Source: Vicia villosa
Taxonomy: Eukaryota; Streptophyta; Magnoliopsida; Fabales; Fabaceae
DNA length: 64,000 nucleotides
Reading direction: 5' to 3'
Assembly (NCBI RefSeq): GCF_029867415.1
Contig: NC_081183.1
Coordinates: forward strand, 34,120,655-34,184,654
Shown: in pieces, positions 41,739 through 58,271 of the stretch
How the letters are laid out: every line of letters starts with the position of its first letter
Numbering within the stretch: position 1 is the stretch's first letter
Translations under genes and position numbers: made by a program
The notes under the pieces: generated by a model
Databases searched by the model: none
The model's input: only the letters and a program-made list of their open reading frames with translations
What the model was told of the DNA's origin: nothing

Positions 41739-42713
41739 TGTGGACCCCCGATTTTTTAATCCCGGGCCATACCTCTGTTCGGGAGAGATACGTGAACTGA
41801 CTCTTTTTATCGCTTAATGCTCTCGCATTTTGAAAATTCACAGAGTCGCCACCGACCTTTTATTTTATCCAATTAAGGAAAGGTTTATAAAAGAAACAGA
41901 AAAAAGACCTTTAAGAAATTCTGGGTAAGGGGGTAGGTTATACAAAGGGAAGGTGTTAGCACCCTTTGTATCCATGGTTATCCATGGGCTCTTAAGTTTG
42001 CTTAGCTCACTTGTTTTTCGATCACTTTTCAATTGCTCTGAAATTGCTCATATGTGGTTTCAAATACCTTTGTAATTTGAATTTTGTAATGATCCGTGTG
42101 TGGATGTATACAAAATGCTTGTTTATCTTTCGAAAGATGTTTTGAAAAGAACGTTAACTTTGTAATAATCCGTGTTTGGATGTATACAAAGTATTGTCTT
42201 TTTGGAAAGTTTTGTTTTGAAAAACAACAGTGTATGAGAATTTTGTTTGTTTTGATTTGAGCAAGCAAACTAGGAGGTCTACCCTGAGTTGTAAGGTCTT
42301 TATCCTATTTCCTTTAAAAATCTATCCTTTCACCGGATATAAACGCAAGGTTCGATTTTGTACTCGAAACAGTAGAATTTTGACTTTGATTTTGAAAAGA
42401 ATGAGAAGGGATTACCTTAAGAGGTGCAAGTGTGATTGTGATTGGATTCAGATATTTATCTTTGAAGTTAGTGATCTAACGGTTCAATTTTATCTTTGAC
42501 ATACACGTAGTTTATATATATGCGGGAAATTAAAATGCGGAAATGTAAAGTGCGGAAAGTAAATCTACGTTATTACATCGATTGTGCAGGAAATGTAAAC
42601 TAGCCTATTTACATGAATTTGACATCCTATACATTTATCTAGGAATTTAAATTGCAAGAAAAATAAAAGGCATGTTTTTGGATTTTTTATGATTGATTTT
42701 AATTATGATTAAT
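41739..42713 (-). mobile_element. Ogre-C 5' LTR, U5-side part
   Basis: Starts TGTGGACCCCCG. Carries GAGTCGCCA at 41843-41851 in its U5. Cut by Ogre-B; 42709-42713 (TTAAT) is the Ogre-B target duplication. The rest of the LTR is 54965-57967. Confidence 0.78.
42709..42713. repeat. Ogre-B target duplication, left
   Basis: TTAAT, repeated at 54960-54964. Confidence 0.88.
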
Positions 42714-44534
42714 TGTAATACGGTGAACTGACTTTTTCGAAATGTGCGGATAGCAAGAGTCGCCACCGACTTTTATTTTATCCAATTAGGAAAGGCTAAA
42801 AGAACAGAAAAAGGCCTTTGAATAGATTTTGAGTTCGGGGGGTAAGTTATACAAAGGGAAGGTTTAAAAAGCACCCTTTGTATCCATGGTTATCCATGGG
42901 CTCTTAATTGCTTAGCTCACTTGTTTTCAAAAATGTTTGATTTGGTTGAAAAGTAGGGTGTGAATAGAAAAACTTTGAAGAAGAACTTTAGCTTGTAAAT
43001 AAGCGTAGTCTTTTTGAAAATTATTTGAAAATTGGTGGGAAAGAGAGTTTGAATTTGAATTTTGAATTAGAGCAAGCAATTAATAGCAACTACCCTAAGT
43101 TTTTAAAAAAGTTCTTTTAGCCTTTCGGGCGAAAGGGTCTATCCATACCATAAAAGGGTAGGAAGCCTTTCAATTGGATGTTAAGGGTCATCGAGAGTAT
43201 CGTTCGCCATAAGACTGTCCCATGCCATAAAGAGGGCAGGTAGTCTAAGGGAAGGATAAAATAGTCATTTAATATTTTAGGCATCATGCGAGGATACCTT
43301 AGCAATTGGGACAATTATTCTTATAAAGCAACCTCGAGGGAGTTTCAATAACTTTGAAGGCAACATTGCTTTAGGTATCCTCGGAATCGAGGGACTTGAC
43401 TATTTTAAGACATTATCGATAAGGCAACAAGGCAACAGTAATAAGGCAACAAGGCTACCAGAGGGATTACCCTAAAGGTGTGTGTGTGGCACAATCATGT
43501 GGTTAATTCAGATATTTTTATCTTGTAATTAGTGATCTATGTCCAATTCATGGTTGCACTCCCTATTTTACTAACCACAACAATTAAAATAATGATACAA
43601 TTTAAGTGCCTTCAAGGCCAATCAATACAACCAGTAAACAATTACATAATAATAGGGGGAAGGGGACAATGAAACCAGCGGATCCCTTAATAGGGTTTGA
43701 CACAAGTAATTAAAAGTAAGGTTTAGGGTTACCAATTTCCGTAGCTTTGGCAAGTTGACAAACTTTTAGCTTCGATTGATGAAGGTTGATGGGCAGTGAT
43801 TTGCCTTGAAGTATGAAGCATTGACCCTGACCATTAAGTTGACAAAAAGCAAAGAAGGCAATGAGTGTATTGGCTATTCGAGGCAAAATAACAAAATAAT
43901 ATTTAATCAAAATAAGTAATAAAATATAAGAAAAAGAAAAAGTTTAGAAACTTAGCTTTTGATTGGTAGGACGTGTAATAGGAAGATCTTGGGGTAACCC
44001 TGAAAAGCTGGGCATAAAGAAAAAGGATGAATGTATGCACAGCTCAAGAGGGTAGGTTTAAGGGTGAATCCTAAATTCAAAAGGGAACCAAAATTGACTT
44101 TAAAATAAATTAGATACTTATCTTTGTCAAGGGCGTGGCGCGTACTCGGAGTGTATTGGAAGAAGAATCCTGAAAAGAATATACGAAACATTTTTTTTAG
44201 TGTATATGTGGTCTTTGCAAACCCTGATTCGGGCACAAGTTAATCCAGGCTAATAGAATAAATAAGATAATTTAATTAATTATTGGTACTCTAACTAATT
44301 AATGAAATTGAAAATAAAAGTAATTGAATTATATGACATTCTCACGATTTTATTAATTAAAAGGAATTATTTATGGTTTTTATAAAAATTATTTAGATGA
44401 AAGAAAATAATTTAAAACAATCAATAAAATAAAAAAAATAAAAAAAATATATAAAATACAAATTTTAGGTTTATGAAAAAGGATTTAATGAATAAAACAA
44501 ATTTATTATCTAGAAAAAACTATCATTAAAACAT

Positions 44535-44536
<2 letters not shown>

Positions 44537-44605
<69 letters not shown>
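44537..44605. repeat. (TA)n microsatellite in Ogre-B 3' LTR
   Basis: ~69 bp of alternating TA; 160 bp at the matching site of the 5' LTR (53199-53358). Confidence 0.95.
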
Positions 44606-44607
<2 letters not shown>

Positions 44608-44823
44608 AAAATATGGGGTTATATAATTAAAATAAAAAGAAATTGAAAAATCTTAGCTTGGATCCAGTGTGGCGAGATCTTGAGGTGCACCATAGACGTG
44701 CGTTTTTGTGGCCTTTAGATCTGGTGTGATAGAGATCCAATGGTGATAGCCTGAGGGTACGTCGTAGGCATGTTTTGGTGGTGCTCACTGGATACATAGT
44801 TGAAAACTTGAAAAATAAATAAT

Positions 44824-44901
44824 GTTGAGAGCGGGAATCGAACCCACTCTCCCTCATGCATAATGACCTTCTGATGCCAGCATCTGCCACTCAACCATAA
44901 C
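44824..44901 (-). other. tRNA-like segment in Ogre-B 3' LTR
   Basis: The minus strand shows A-box 'tggttgagtggcagatgc' and a good T-arm GTGGG-TTCGATT-CCCGC ending CTCTCAAC. The acceptor stem pairs poorly. It differs from the Ogre-A/D module in sequence and in place within the LTR. In the 5' LTR its B-box is cut at ~53359. Confidence 0.62.
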
Positions 44902-46438
44902 TTGTTCGCTGCAAATATCTCGCGCGAATAATTATATATCAAATTTTAATAATTAAAAATAAAAAAAACAGAACCTGTGCGCCATCCATCCTCATCTTCC
45001 TCGTTGCTTTTTCCAGAAACGTATAGATTTTAGGCAACGTTTTGCAAGCGTGGCTGTAGACCTGCAACTCACAAAAACTCAAAACGGGCATGAAAATCAA
45101 AAAAGGACACATGGTTGCGTTCGTATCATCATCACGGATTCGGGTATGGCATTAATTCTCCCCAATTCCGGTTATATCCAAGAATCCCAATTCATATCTT
45201 GCAAACCCTATTAATGGTAGATGATTGTACCTGTGCTTAAAACAAAATTGAACAATCCAGATCGCTTGTAATCATCATCAAAAACATAAATATATAATTA
45301 AATCACGGTAAAAACGTGTGTATGTATGAAATCAAAATTGGGAAATTTGCTCAAACCGTGACCGACGACAGGTGCGATTCTGGAAGTGCTTGATGACTTG
45401 TAGTAACCCAGAATGATTCAGAGAAGGTCGACGACTTGACCTTGATGCTTGGAACGCCTTTAATCAACCTGTGCTTTTGTCTGCTATGTAGCTTTTTTCA
45501 CGATTTTTTGAAGCTTGGAGTAAGGGTCTGGCCGTCGAAAATCCTCTTTTTTCCAGAAATTCTCCCCCCCTCTCTTCTGATTAGGATTAGATATTTATAG
45601 ATATGGATTTAGGTTAGAACCAAAATTTGTTTTAATCAATAGATTATTTGATTTTTGAAATAGTACAAAAAGTTTCCATTCTAATTTTCAATTAACACCA
45701 ATCAAATCTTCAACCATCATCACACGATTCTTTGTATTTTTAGAATTGGAGAATCTCTGAATATTTTTCCCACTTAATTATGAATTTTTTTAATCTAATT
45801 ATAAATATAAAAGAATAAATTCATAATTAAAATAATAAAAAATCACAAAATAGGAGGGAATTGATATATGGGCCTCTTATGGTCTTGAACTCAAGTGGAC
45901 ATTTGAAAGTAGAGGCCCAATACTAAGAAACTTAAGATCTCTCAATTTGAAATTTCATGCCTTTCTTGATTTTTTTTCAATTTCTATCAATCATAACTCC
46001 TTCAATATTTCTCATATGGAAGTGTTCTAGGATCTTTTGGAAAGCCCAAGATGTCTTCTACAGACCTCTTTTGGAACATATTTTTTATTTGGAGATTTTA
46101 TCATGATGATACCGCTCTTGTAAAAAACAGCTTTTTACGTGCTTTCTAGAAGGACCTGTAATGTTTTAGCTTATATCTCTCAAATGGCGCGTTTCTAGCC
46201 TTGGCATGTGAGAGACAAAGTTGTAAGGAATTCAATTTCCTTCAAAATGAGCTTTGGTTGAGGAATTTCTAAGAAAGTATGGGAGAGTTATGGCTGGTCA
46301 AAGTTTGGTTGACTTTTACCTAGAAACCCTAATTGAGCAACCTTGTTTCTTTTGTTTGGGAGGGATGTCTTTGAGTCACCATGCCTTGATTTGAACTTGG
46401 ATAGGAGAAAATGTATGGGCAAATTTTGGGGTATGACA

Positions 46439-46452
46439 GCTGCCCCTGTTCA
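46439..46452 (-). other. Ogre-B polypurine tract
   Basis: Reverse complement TGAACAGGGGCAGC at the 3' LTR boundary. Confidence 0.85.
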
Positions 46453-46629
46453 ATTATCTTAGACCTGAAGATGTAGAATGATTTGTATGTCAGTCGGTAT
46501 CTGAAGGTGGAAGATGATTGAACACTAGAATACCAAGAAATTTGCCCTAGCTGAAGTAGGGACTTTTATCGGAGATGGGCTTGAAGATGCCATCCAGGTG
46601 TTTGAAGTGTTTGAGAAATGTTGTTTGTG

Positions 46630-47160
46630 TGTTGATCGTGTCATTACCGTTCGTAGTAGATGAATTAGATCTTTGAGAGTTTGATCGTGTCAGCACCGTT
46701 CGTAGTAACTGAATTAGATCTTCTGTCGTGTCAGTACCGTTCGTAGTAGCTGAATTAGACTGAGAAGGTCAGTGATCGTGTCTACACCGTTCGTGATGAT
46801 AGAATTAGATCTCTGAGAGTTGACCGTGTCAGTACCGTTCGTAGTAACCGAATTAGATCTTAGAAACAGTTGATCGTGTCCACACCGTTCGTGATGATGA
46901 AATTAGATCTCTGGGAGATAATCGTGTCTACATCGTTCGTGATGATAGAATTAGATTCTCTTGTCGTGTCAGCACCGTTCGTAGTAACTGAATTAGACTG
47001 GGGAGGTCAGTGATCGTGTCTACACCGTTCGTGATGATAGAATTAGATCTCTGAGCGTTGACCGTGTCAGTACCGTTCGTAGTAACTGAATTAGATCTTT
47101 GAAAGTGATCGTGTCATTTACCGTTTGTGGTAAATGATTTAGATCTTGGAAAGTTGGAGA
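46630..47160 (-). repeat. Minisatellite near 3' end of Ogre-B
   Basis: About 11 units of ~45-55 bp with 'cgtgtcagtaccgttcgta...gaattaga', same family as 11225-11910. Confidence 0.85.
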
Positions 47161-49409
47161 CTTCGTTCATTTGTCTGTACCTGTATCCTGCAATAGGTAT
47201 AGTTAGCCTTTATGCGGTGTCATGATGCATGTATTATGTAATGAGTCTCTCAAAATAAATGAGAAACTTTGTATGTTTATGGATGGATTCATTGCGAGGT
47301 AATGTAATGTATGAATATGTTTATGTCATATGATATGTGAGTATGATTCATGTTGTCTTGGTTGAGAAAATGAATCTCTGTGTCTTTGTGATTTTGATGT
47401 CTGATCTTGTCTTGAAGATGCTCAGCTGGTGATTTATGATTTCTGCTTGGGGACAATCAGTAACTTGACGCACCCTGATTGGGAATAAAAAATATTAGTA
47501 AACCATGTTGGAGAAGAGCGAAGTGTTGAAGAAACCGGTTGTGTTGAAGATGTAAACTCTATTGGGGAGCCATATCTTTGTCGGGACGAGAGCATTTGAA
47601 GATATCTTCTTAATGATTGCTCTGTGGGGATATGATCTTGTGAACCCGACTCTGTGGGGGAGACGTGGGTGTCTTGAATATTGCCCCTAGCATTATAGTA
47701 CCTGCCATTCCTGGATTTAGGACATGTCACTGAATGTTGATCAAGATGTCAAACTGGACTTGCATAGGTTTGCCCCCGCTAGTAAGAGCTTTGGAAAGAT
47801 TCGCCTCACGAGGACTTTATGAGATGTGCGCTATGGGCGACATGCCCTCAGTAATCGTAAACTCAGGATGATGCCCCTGATTATTTTGGCATCCTGAGAG
47901 ATTCTCAGAATCTTGACTTGATTGCCTCAGTTTGATCAGGAACATAGCTTGAAACCTACTTGAGGTGTATGCCTTTGATTGTTTGGCTTTTGAGAGATTC
48001 TTGGAATCTTGACTTGATTGCCCCAGATTGATTGGAAAAAACGTATCGTGCCCCTTGTATACGTAGGAGACATTGCTTCTTGGAGTAATATTGTCTGTCG
48101 GGATAACTTTCAGTCATTAGTTGTACCCTGTGCAAGTTCTTTCTGATGCTAACACTTGAAATTATGTAGCAGAATATGTTTAATAATGAGTTCATGAGAT
48201 GCAATGCATATGTCTGTCTTGAGTTTGTTGAAAAACATTAAAACTGGATATGTAAAAGCATGATGTTTATAAAAACGTGATGTTTGTAAAAAACGAAGTG
48301 TCAACTCAGCATTTGTGGTAAACCTTAAGGAGTCAGGATACCTTTTTTGTGACAGTATGCTTTCGAACTAACCATGCTTCAGTTAGGACTTTTAAGGGTT
48401 GTAACGTGGCTTGGTTTACGGTTTAAGAAACGAAGGATAAAGGCTCAAAATTTGATCGTACCCACCCATCTTCGTGATGATCTTCGATCCTAAGCTCAGT
48501 TAATTCAACTTATGCATTCAGGTTCCAAGAGACTTTTGGATTTACACCTTTGACGATGGTTCATAAGCAAAGAGAACTTTTGAGATGGCAGTCACTTCTT
48601 CCTTTTGGTAGTCACAACATTGTGTTGTTTAGGAATTTATTAACTTCTCTTCTTTCATTTTTTGATATCCCTAACTTTTGCCTGAACTGTCTCTTTTGAA
48701 CTTACAGTCAGCGGGACGCCTTGATTTTTGCCTAAGTCTTCTTTTTGATTTTTGACTTAGCAGGCTTTTCTTTGTATATATGTTTTTTCACTTTTTTTTT
48801 CTTTTTTGAAAGATATTGACTGCCTCGCTTGACGATTGATGAACCATCATTGGCTTTTGACATCTCCAACATTTCTTTGATGTGTACGGATGATCGCTTG
48901 TGATTGAACCCTTTGTTGAAAGGCGTAATGAATGATTCTCTTAAACTAGAATGCACAGCCAAATTAACTGAGAACTACCCTGCCCCAGGTTATGATCAAG
49001 GGTTTTAGTTAATACAAGAAAGAAACTTCTACTTCTTAGGCTCAAAGGGGTTGACGAGGGATTATCCTCCTTATATCTCCACTGTTTAGGAATTGAAACA
49101 ATGCCTGTACATCGTCAGCATAGTCCGCTCAAAAGCATACTATATGAGGTTGCGGTATCGTTTTCGTCATCCTCCCTCAAAAGGTATACAACTTTAGCAG
49201 GAGTTGAATATCACAAAACACATGCAAAGTAAAGGCATAATTTAAAATGAGTGATAGCGAAATAATTTATTCAAGACAAACATATGCAATGCACTGATGA
49301 TGATTATTAAAACAGATAATGTCTATCATGAGTCAAATGTTTAAACAAACAGAAAAGAAATTGCAAATGAAAGTAGAACTAATGATCCAAAAGTTCGTCC
49401 GTCGAGACG

Positions 49410-49679
49410 TTAATCAGTCATGTCATGACTAGGCATAGGAGCGGTGATTACCACAGGGGTTTCAGGAGGGTTGGATTTGATTTCTCCGTCATTGATCAGA
49501 TCTTGAATCTTATTCTTTAATGTCCAACAATTGTTTGTGTAATGTCCAAGACTGTTGGAATGGTACGCGCGCCTCGCATTGGGTTTATAGTAGGTGTTAG
49601 AATTCGTTGGCTCGATTGCCCTGAGCGTCTGGATCATATGAGTGAATTGATTGTTGTGACTCAGTTGTCGTGACTCCAT
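49410..49679 (-). pseudogene. Gag zinc-knuckle remnant in Ogre-B
   Basis: The minus strand reads 'YHSNSLGHYTNNCWTLKNKI' then 'QDLINDGEI', matching the Ogre/Tat gag knuckle and the residues after it ('C-YH----GH----CW-LK-K+QDLI--G'). The first knuckle Cys is Ala-Tyr here. Its start overlaps the 14-bp array. Confidence 0.68.
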
Positions 49680-49985
49680 TATCGTGACTCAGTTGTCGTG
49701 ACTTTGTTGTCGTGATTCCATTATCGTGACTCAGTTGTCGTGATTCCATTATCGTGACTCAGTTGTCGTGACTTCGTTGTCGTGACTTAGTTGTCGTGAT
49801 TCCATTATCGTGGCTCAGTTGTCGTGATTCCATTATCGTGACTCAGTTGTCGTGATTCCATTATCGTGACTCAGTTGTCGTGACTCCATTATCGTGACTT
49901 AGTTGTCGTGATTCCATTATTGTGACTCAGTTGTCGTGACTTCGTTGTCGTGACTCAGTTGTCGTGACTTCATTGTCGTGGTCTT
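49668..49985. repeat. 14-bp minisatellite in the gag remnant
   Basis: More than 20 tandem 14-mers of types ATCGTGACTCAGTT, GTCGTGATTCCATT and GTCGTGACTTCGTT. Fourteen is not a multiple of three, so each unit shifts the reading frame, yet the flanks encode two pieces of gag. It appears to have grown from a TTGTCGTGACTC segment inside gag. Confidence 0.88.
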
Positions 49986-50213
49986 TTCTGATTTGAGTGT
50001 CATGATTAAATCTTTAATGGCATGCTTCAACGGTCTACCATCCTTTACACCATAACCAGGATTATTCAAATAATAAGCGCATCTCGCATTGTAATTGTAC
50101 CCCAAGATTAGGAGTACCTTTAATTCTTCTTGCCCCTTGGCCAAGTTAAAGATCACCTCTCGGAATTGGTTATTCCGAGCCTGAAGATTTTTGACTGATT
50201 GCTCGAGATCCAT
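49986..50213 (-). pseudogene. Gag N-terminal remnant in Ogre-B
   Basis: ATG 50213, 'MDLEQSVKNLQARNNQFREV', a coiled-coil start like that of Ogre gag, followed by 'NLAKGQEELKVLL'. It jumps straight to a second knuckle-like 'ARCAYYLNNPGYGVKDGRPL' and 'KHAIKDLI'. Most of gag is deleted between them. Confidence 0.65.
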
Positions 50214-50404
50214 TTATGCTGAAATAGACAGCGAGGAGGTGAGAAACCTGTGGTGGGAACCTGTGAATGCAGATGCAATATTTTCAAGGATCTCCGGAAA
50301 TTTAGTTAGCAACGTAAAAAATGATTTGGTCGCTTATTCGTTTGAAGAATTATGATCTTTGGATGTTCTTCTATGGGAATCAAGCTCACCATATCCAGTG
50401 GGTC

Positions 50405-50545
50405 ATAGCCTCTGATTCGGGAACTTCCGACTTTGAAGGTACATGGCTAGAGGAAAATAAATCCTCTTGCCCCTTGATAGGTACAGTGTCTCTGAAATGG
50501 AAGGTATGTGGCAAGAGGAAAGTAAATCCTCTTGCCCCTTGATTA
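50405..50545 (-). repeat. Two ~65-bp repeats in Ogre-B leader
   Basis: Two copies containing 'gaaaataaatcctcttgcc', related to the three at 14925-15115. Confidence 0.7.
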
Positions 50546-51353
50546 GAAATTCGGTCCTTGATAAGAGTACCTGAAATTGTGCGCCCTAAATTCCTAAGAT
50601 CCTTGAAAGGGTTAGTGAACATGCAATGTTATGATGTCATGATGTCATTATGTTATGCGGATGCAATGCATCTGACGAAACGTAAGGTAATAAGGATCAG
50701 TGAGCCCCACAAGAAAAACCTGCAAGGAAACCAAAGGGTTAGTAGCAAGCACAGACAAGTCACACTAGTGTCCTTAAGTTTAAAGGCTTGCGTGAAGTTC
50801 GTAGGTAAGTACCCTCCCCACTGAAGTTTAGTTGGTTCAACCTGTCCTATATAAAGTTCGGGTTCTAGGGAGCTCATATCATTGACCTTTCTCGAAGGCG
50901 CTTATCTCAGTTCGGCAATCGAATCACCGACCGAGAAGGTCCTGAAAGTCCAGTCCATATGAGTGTAGCTTCGAGTATCAACCAACTTCGGTCGGAACCA
51001 AAGCCAGCCATCTCGCTACTTTCTAATAGGCCAAGGTCAAGTTCAACTAGGGTTCTAGGGCAAATTAGTGCTTGATGACACCACGCAGCAGCCAAGTGTT
51101 TCCTCGAGTCGGATCCCAAGGAACACCAGGACAAACCAATGTGTCACACTAACGATGGCCACCAAATCAACCACATCAGTATACGCTGTGCAGTCTCCTT
51201 GGTCTCATGCCATTTACCTAAGGTTCTCAGATCCGGGTTAGGATCTTTCACACAAGTAAATACCCAAAACAGCCTTTGAAATATAAAGCAGACAAATCAA
51301 ACAATTAAAATGAATCCTAAACTCTAAGGTAACCCCTCTTTTAATCGAAAGTA

Positions 51354-51371
51354 TCCCCAGCAGAGTCGCCA
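51354..51371 (-). other. Ogre-B primer binding site
   Basis: Reverse complement TGGCGACTCTGCTGGGGA, four bases from the LTR at 51376. Confidence 0.88.
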
Positions 51372-51375
51372 GTTC

Positions 51376-54959
<3,584 letters not shown>

Positions 54960-54964
54960 TTAAT
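54960..54964. repeat. Ogre-B target duplication, right
   Basis: TTAAT, matching 42709-42713. Confidence 0.88.
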
Positions 54965-57900
54965 GCATGATTAATTAAATTAAAATGAAGAAAAAAGATG
55001 AAAATAGATTTAAACCTAGAAATTAAGTTTAAAATATGTACAAAATATTTGTCAATTAATTTTAAAACAAAACTAATTTTTTTGGAATTTTTGAAATTGA
55101 TTTGAAATTGATTAAGCTAACTAAAACATAATTATGCAAATAATTACACAAATAATTAAAACTTAAAGAGAAAATTATTCAAAATATGTACAAAATTAGT
55201 CTATAATATATAAACAATATTTTATATAAAGAACAATTTTTTTTATGATTTTTTTGATTGGTTAGAATAATTAAAAAGCAAATATATAAATATATACTAA
55301 TTAATTATGCAAAATATTGAAATTTTGAAGAAAAATAAAATATTTTTATTTCAGAAAATAATATATTATTTTAGAATTCTAAAAATATTTTTTGTGTATT
55401 TTTTGGATTTTTAAAACTATTTTTAATTAATTTAACAAAGAAATTAAAATAAAAATAAGAGATAAAAGGATACTGATCAGATGTGGAAATTAAATGAGGG
55501 AGTATGATGCGCATGCGTGTTCTGAGGCGTTGGATGAGCTGTTAAGCAAGATCAGATGGTCCAGACTTTGAGGCACATGGTACACGTTACACCTGCAAAA
55601 CACTTGATTAGAGATAAATTTAAAAAACACGCGCGCGCTTCTGAACCAATGGGAGGAAGACACGTCTTCGTCTTCAACCTTCAGACAAGGCCTTTAACAG
55701 CGCTTTTGTAAAAAAGCGCTATAGTAAGTGAACCCTAAATCTGCAAAATAACGAATAGGGTTAAACAAGCATAAAAATCAGGCGCGATGGTACCATTGGA
55801 TTCGTCTTGTTCCACTGAATGTAACCCTGCCCTTAATTTGTTTTAATTTTGGCCCTAATGAAGAACCCTAATTTTGAGCTAAGAAAACCCTAAAATGGTA
55901 TATGCTACAAACAGCCATTAAAATCCAATTGAAGCTCCAGAAACGACCAGAGCTTCAAACCAAACACAATTATGCATCTACATCTTGTTAAATATGCGTG
56001 TGTTATGAGATATAAGTTGGTTTTAGTTTGAACAAACCGTGGCCTATATAGCTCGATTCAATGAGGTTTAAGACTTGCAATTGATTGGAATAGCTTCAGT
56101 GAAGCTCAGAGATGATGTTTGAATGCTTAGTTTGTATTGAAATGGACTGAAATTAAAAACTCGAATTTGGATTTTCTTTGAATTTTTTCAAGTGGTTACA
56201 AGTGTATATGAGCAAGGCTTTGTTTCTGATTTGTCTCCCATGTTACTGAAGCATGCTAGCCTATTTATAAGCATTGAGTGCTTAGAATTGAAGCTAAGAA
56301 GCAACTAGTTGCCTTTGTGGAATTCTTGCATTTTTTATATTAAAAAAGCTTTGAATTATTGACCAAGTCATCTTGTCTTCAATGCATCTGCCTTGCTCTT
56401 CAATTCTCTGCAGAAAGATGAAGATTCCTTGGGTGAGTCATGCTTGGAAGTTAAGCTACCATTTATCCATCCATTTTCCTTTTAATTTTAATCTTAAAAT
56501 AAGATAAAATCATGCCAAAAATGGATAAAAAAGGTGTGGGCTTAGTCTTGGTCGTGGGAGGCCCATAACATCATGGAAATGATGTTTGAATGCTGAAAAC
56601 TTGGCCCCATTTGGAAAAAATACATTTTTGAGCAATGTTGATTTCATGCATTTTCCCAAACTTTAGCCAACTTCAACAAGGTGTAAATCCCTCAATTTTT
56701 GTCATATGAAGGAGATCTTGCACTTTTTGGAAACCTCAAAGAGTCCTCTAACCAATGTCTTTGGTCTCATGTCAAAATGATTTTTGGTGCTCCTTGTGTG
56801 TCCTTTTGAAAAAAGTGTCTTTTTGTTGACTTTGAAAATGACCTGTAATGTCTTTGATCATATTTTTCAAATGGTGAATGCAATGACCATGGGATCAATT
56901 GCATTTGAAAGATAATTGAATTTCCTTCAAAATGAGCTTTGGTTTGAATTTTTTGGATGAAGGATGAGAGAGTTATGATCAGTCAAAGTTGAGTTGACTT
57001 TTCAGGCAAAAACCCTAATTTTGAATCTTAGGGTTTTGTTGATTTTTGATCTTTCCTTGATGAATTATGATCATCCAATGATCAAATGATGAATCCTTTG
57101 ACAAAATATGGACTTTGACAAAAAAATTCATTTTTGACTGTCTGTTGACTTTTTTGGTCAAACGGGTCGTCTGTTGACTGTTTGAGCTGCTGACGGTGCG
57201 TCTGAGTGAATTGAAGTTTGAAAATTTGTATGATGGTACTTTGAGATATATGGATGTGTATGAAATCCATTTGAGCTCTCAAAAACTTGTTGCTCCTGTA
57301 AAAACAAGAAAAACCCTGATTAGGGACTGTTTATGTAGGAGACAGTTAAGCGTACCTGATTTTTGTGCAGTGTTGAGTCTCTGCTAATCGCGTGATATTC
57401 AGAAGACTTCTAGCACAAAGATCTTGGAATTTTGAATTGTGAAAGATTGATTTGATTGATGGTACAAAACACTGAGAATTGTACTGCCAGCAGTTTGGCT
57501 GTCGACTGACTGTTCAGGTATTGACGTAGCAGTTAGAGTGAAAAATCAACAGTCAAAGTTGATTTTCTTTTTTTTTTGTTGTTTTTGTTTTATGTGAAAA
57601 ATGAAAGTTTATTTACATGACTTGTTAGAAAAACACAGACATAATAAATAACTAATATATACTGTTACCAGTACAGTCTGAGTTTCCTGATTCTGCGCCT
57701 GCAAAAAGATTTAACTCTGTACCAATTGTGTCAGTACTATTTATCTGTAAATAAATAAATAGCATGTGTGAAGTAATAAACAGTATTTGGCGTTTGCATA
57801 AGAATAAATTCAACTGCAAGCCAAATTACTGTATAAGAAAAATTCTAAAAACTAAGCGTTTCATATGTCAGGATATTTGTTGAAATAATCCATAATTATA

Positions 57901-57967
57901 TGAGACTCTTATTTTTCAGATTGGAGTTTTCTTGAAAAAAGATGTGGGCAAATTTTGGGGTATAACA
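54965..57967 (-). mobile_element. Ogre-C 5' LTR, U3-side part
   Basis: Continuation of 41739-42713. Ends GGGGTATAACA at 57967, a variant of the Ogre LTR start. Related to the Ogre-B LTR: 'ttccttcaaaatgagctttg' and 'ttgacttttcaggcaaaaac' have counterparts at 54760-54860. 57700-57735 is a degenerate half of the tRNA-like module ('caattggtacagag...tttgcagg' on the minus strand). Short frames show no family. Confidence 0.75.
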
Positions 57968-58266
57968 CCTCCCAACAAGCGCTTTGTTTAACATCGTTCG
58001 AGCTCGACAGTTCATTGAGCTTCAAGGCTCGACGAGTGAGAGAACGCACACGTCCCGATTTGATTCACCACCATGATACACCTTTAACCTTTGACCATTG
58101 ACCGTCCAGTTTGCTTTTGTTTTTGGATCTTCCAACACAACGGCCCCATAACTTCGCACTTCCTTAACCATGAACGGTCCCGACCATTTGGACTTTAATT
58201 TGCCCGGAAAAAGTTTCATCATAGAATTGAATAGGAGTACCATTTGCCCTTCATGAAATTATTTTG
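57968..58266 (-). pseudogene. Athila-2 integrase, C-terminal part
   Basis: Ends at a stop at 58022-58024. Reads 'MVLLFNSMMKLFPGKLKSKW' and 'SGPFMVKEV', the GPF/Y-type integrase tail, closely like Athila-1 33423-33650. Downstream 'cctcccaacaagcgctttgt' also matches Athila-1 (33329). It joins the core at 63371-64000 across Ogre-D. Confidence 0.85.
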
Positions 58267-58271
58267 GCCTT
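58267..58271. repeat. Ogre-D target duplication, left
   Basis: GCCTT, repeated at 63371-63375. Confidence 0.88.

Larger units (their letters stand above)
42714..46438 (-). mobile_element. Ogre-B 3' LTR (3,725 bp)
   Basis: TGTAATACGG...GGGGTATGACA. Almost identical to 51376-54959 apart from a 232-bp block next to the TA repeat (44606-44837) that is absent there, and the TA repeat length. Contains 'agagtcgcca' in U5 and a tRNA-like segment at 44824-44901. Small open frames recur in both LTRs because of the duplication and show no protein family. Confidence 0.92.
46439..51375 (-). mobile_element. Ogre-B internal region
   Basis: Homologous to the Ogre-A internal region along most of its length, although the two elements have unlike LTRs. 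No protease, RT or integrase. Stretches 47170-49400 and 50545-51350 hold no gene that I can support. Confidence 0.82.

Noticed and set aside
43117..44236. Three short minus-strand frames repeated at 51779-52898
   Set aside because: Duplicated by the LTRs of Ogre-B; no start context or domain.
44824..44901. Genuine tRNA gene
   Set aside because: T-arm and A-box look good, but the acceptor stem does not pair well and it lies in an LTR; recorded as tRNA-like.
55500..57967. Possible host gene in the AT-rich stretch right of Ogre-B
   Set aside because: Matches in layout and motifs the U3 part of the Ogre-C LTR; no open frame of substance.
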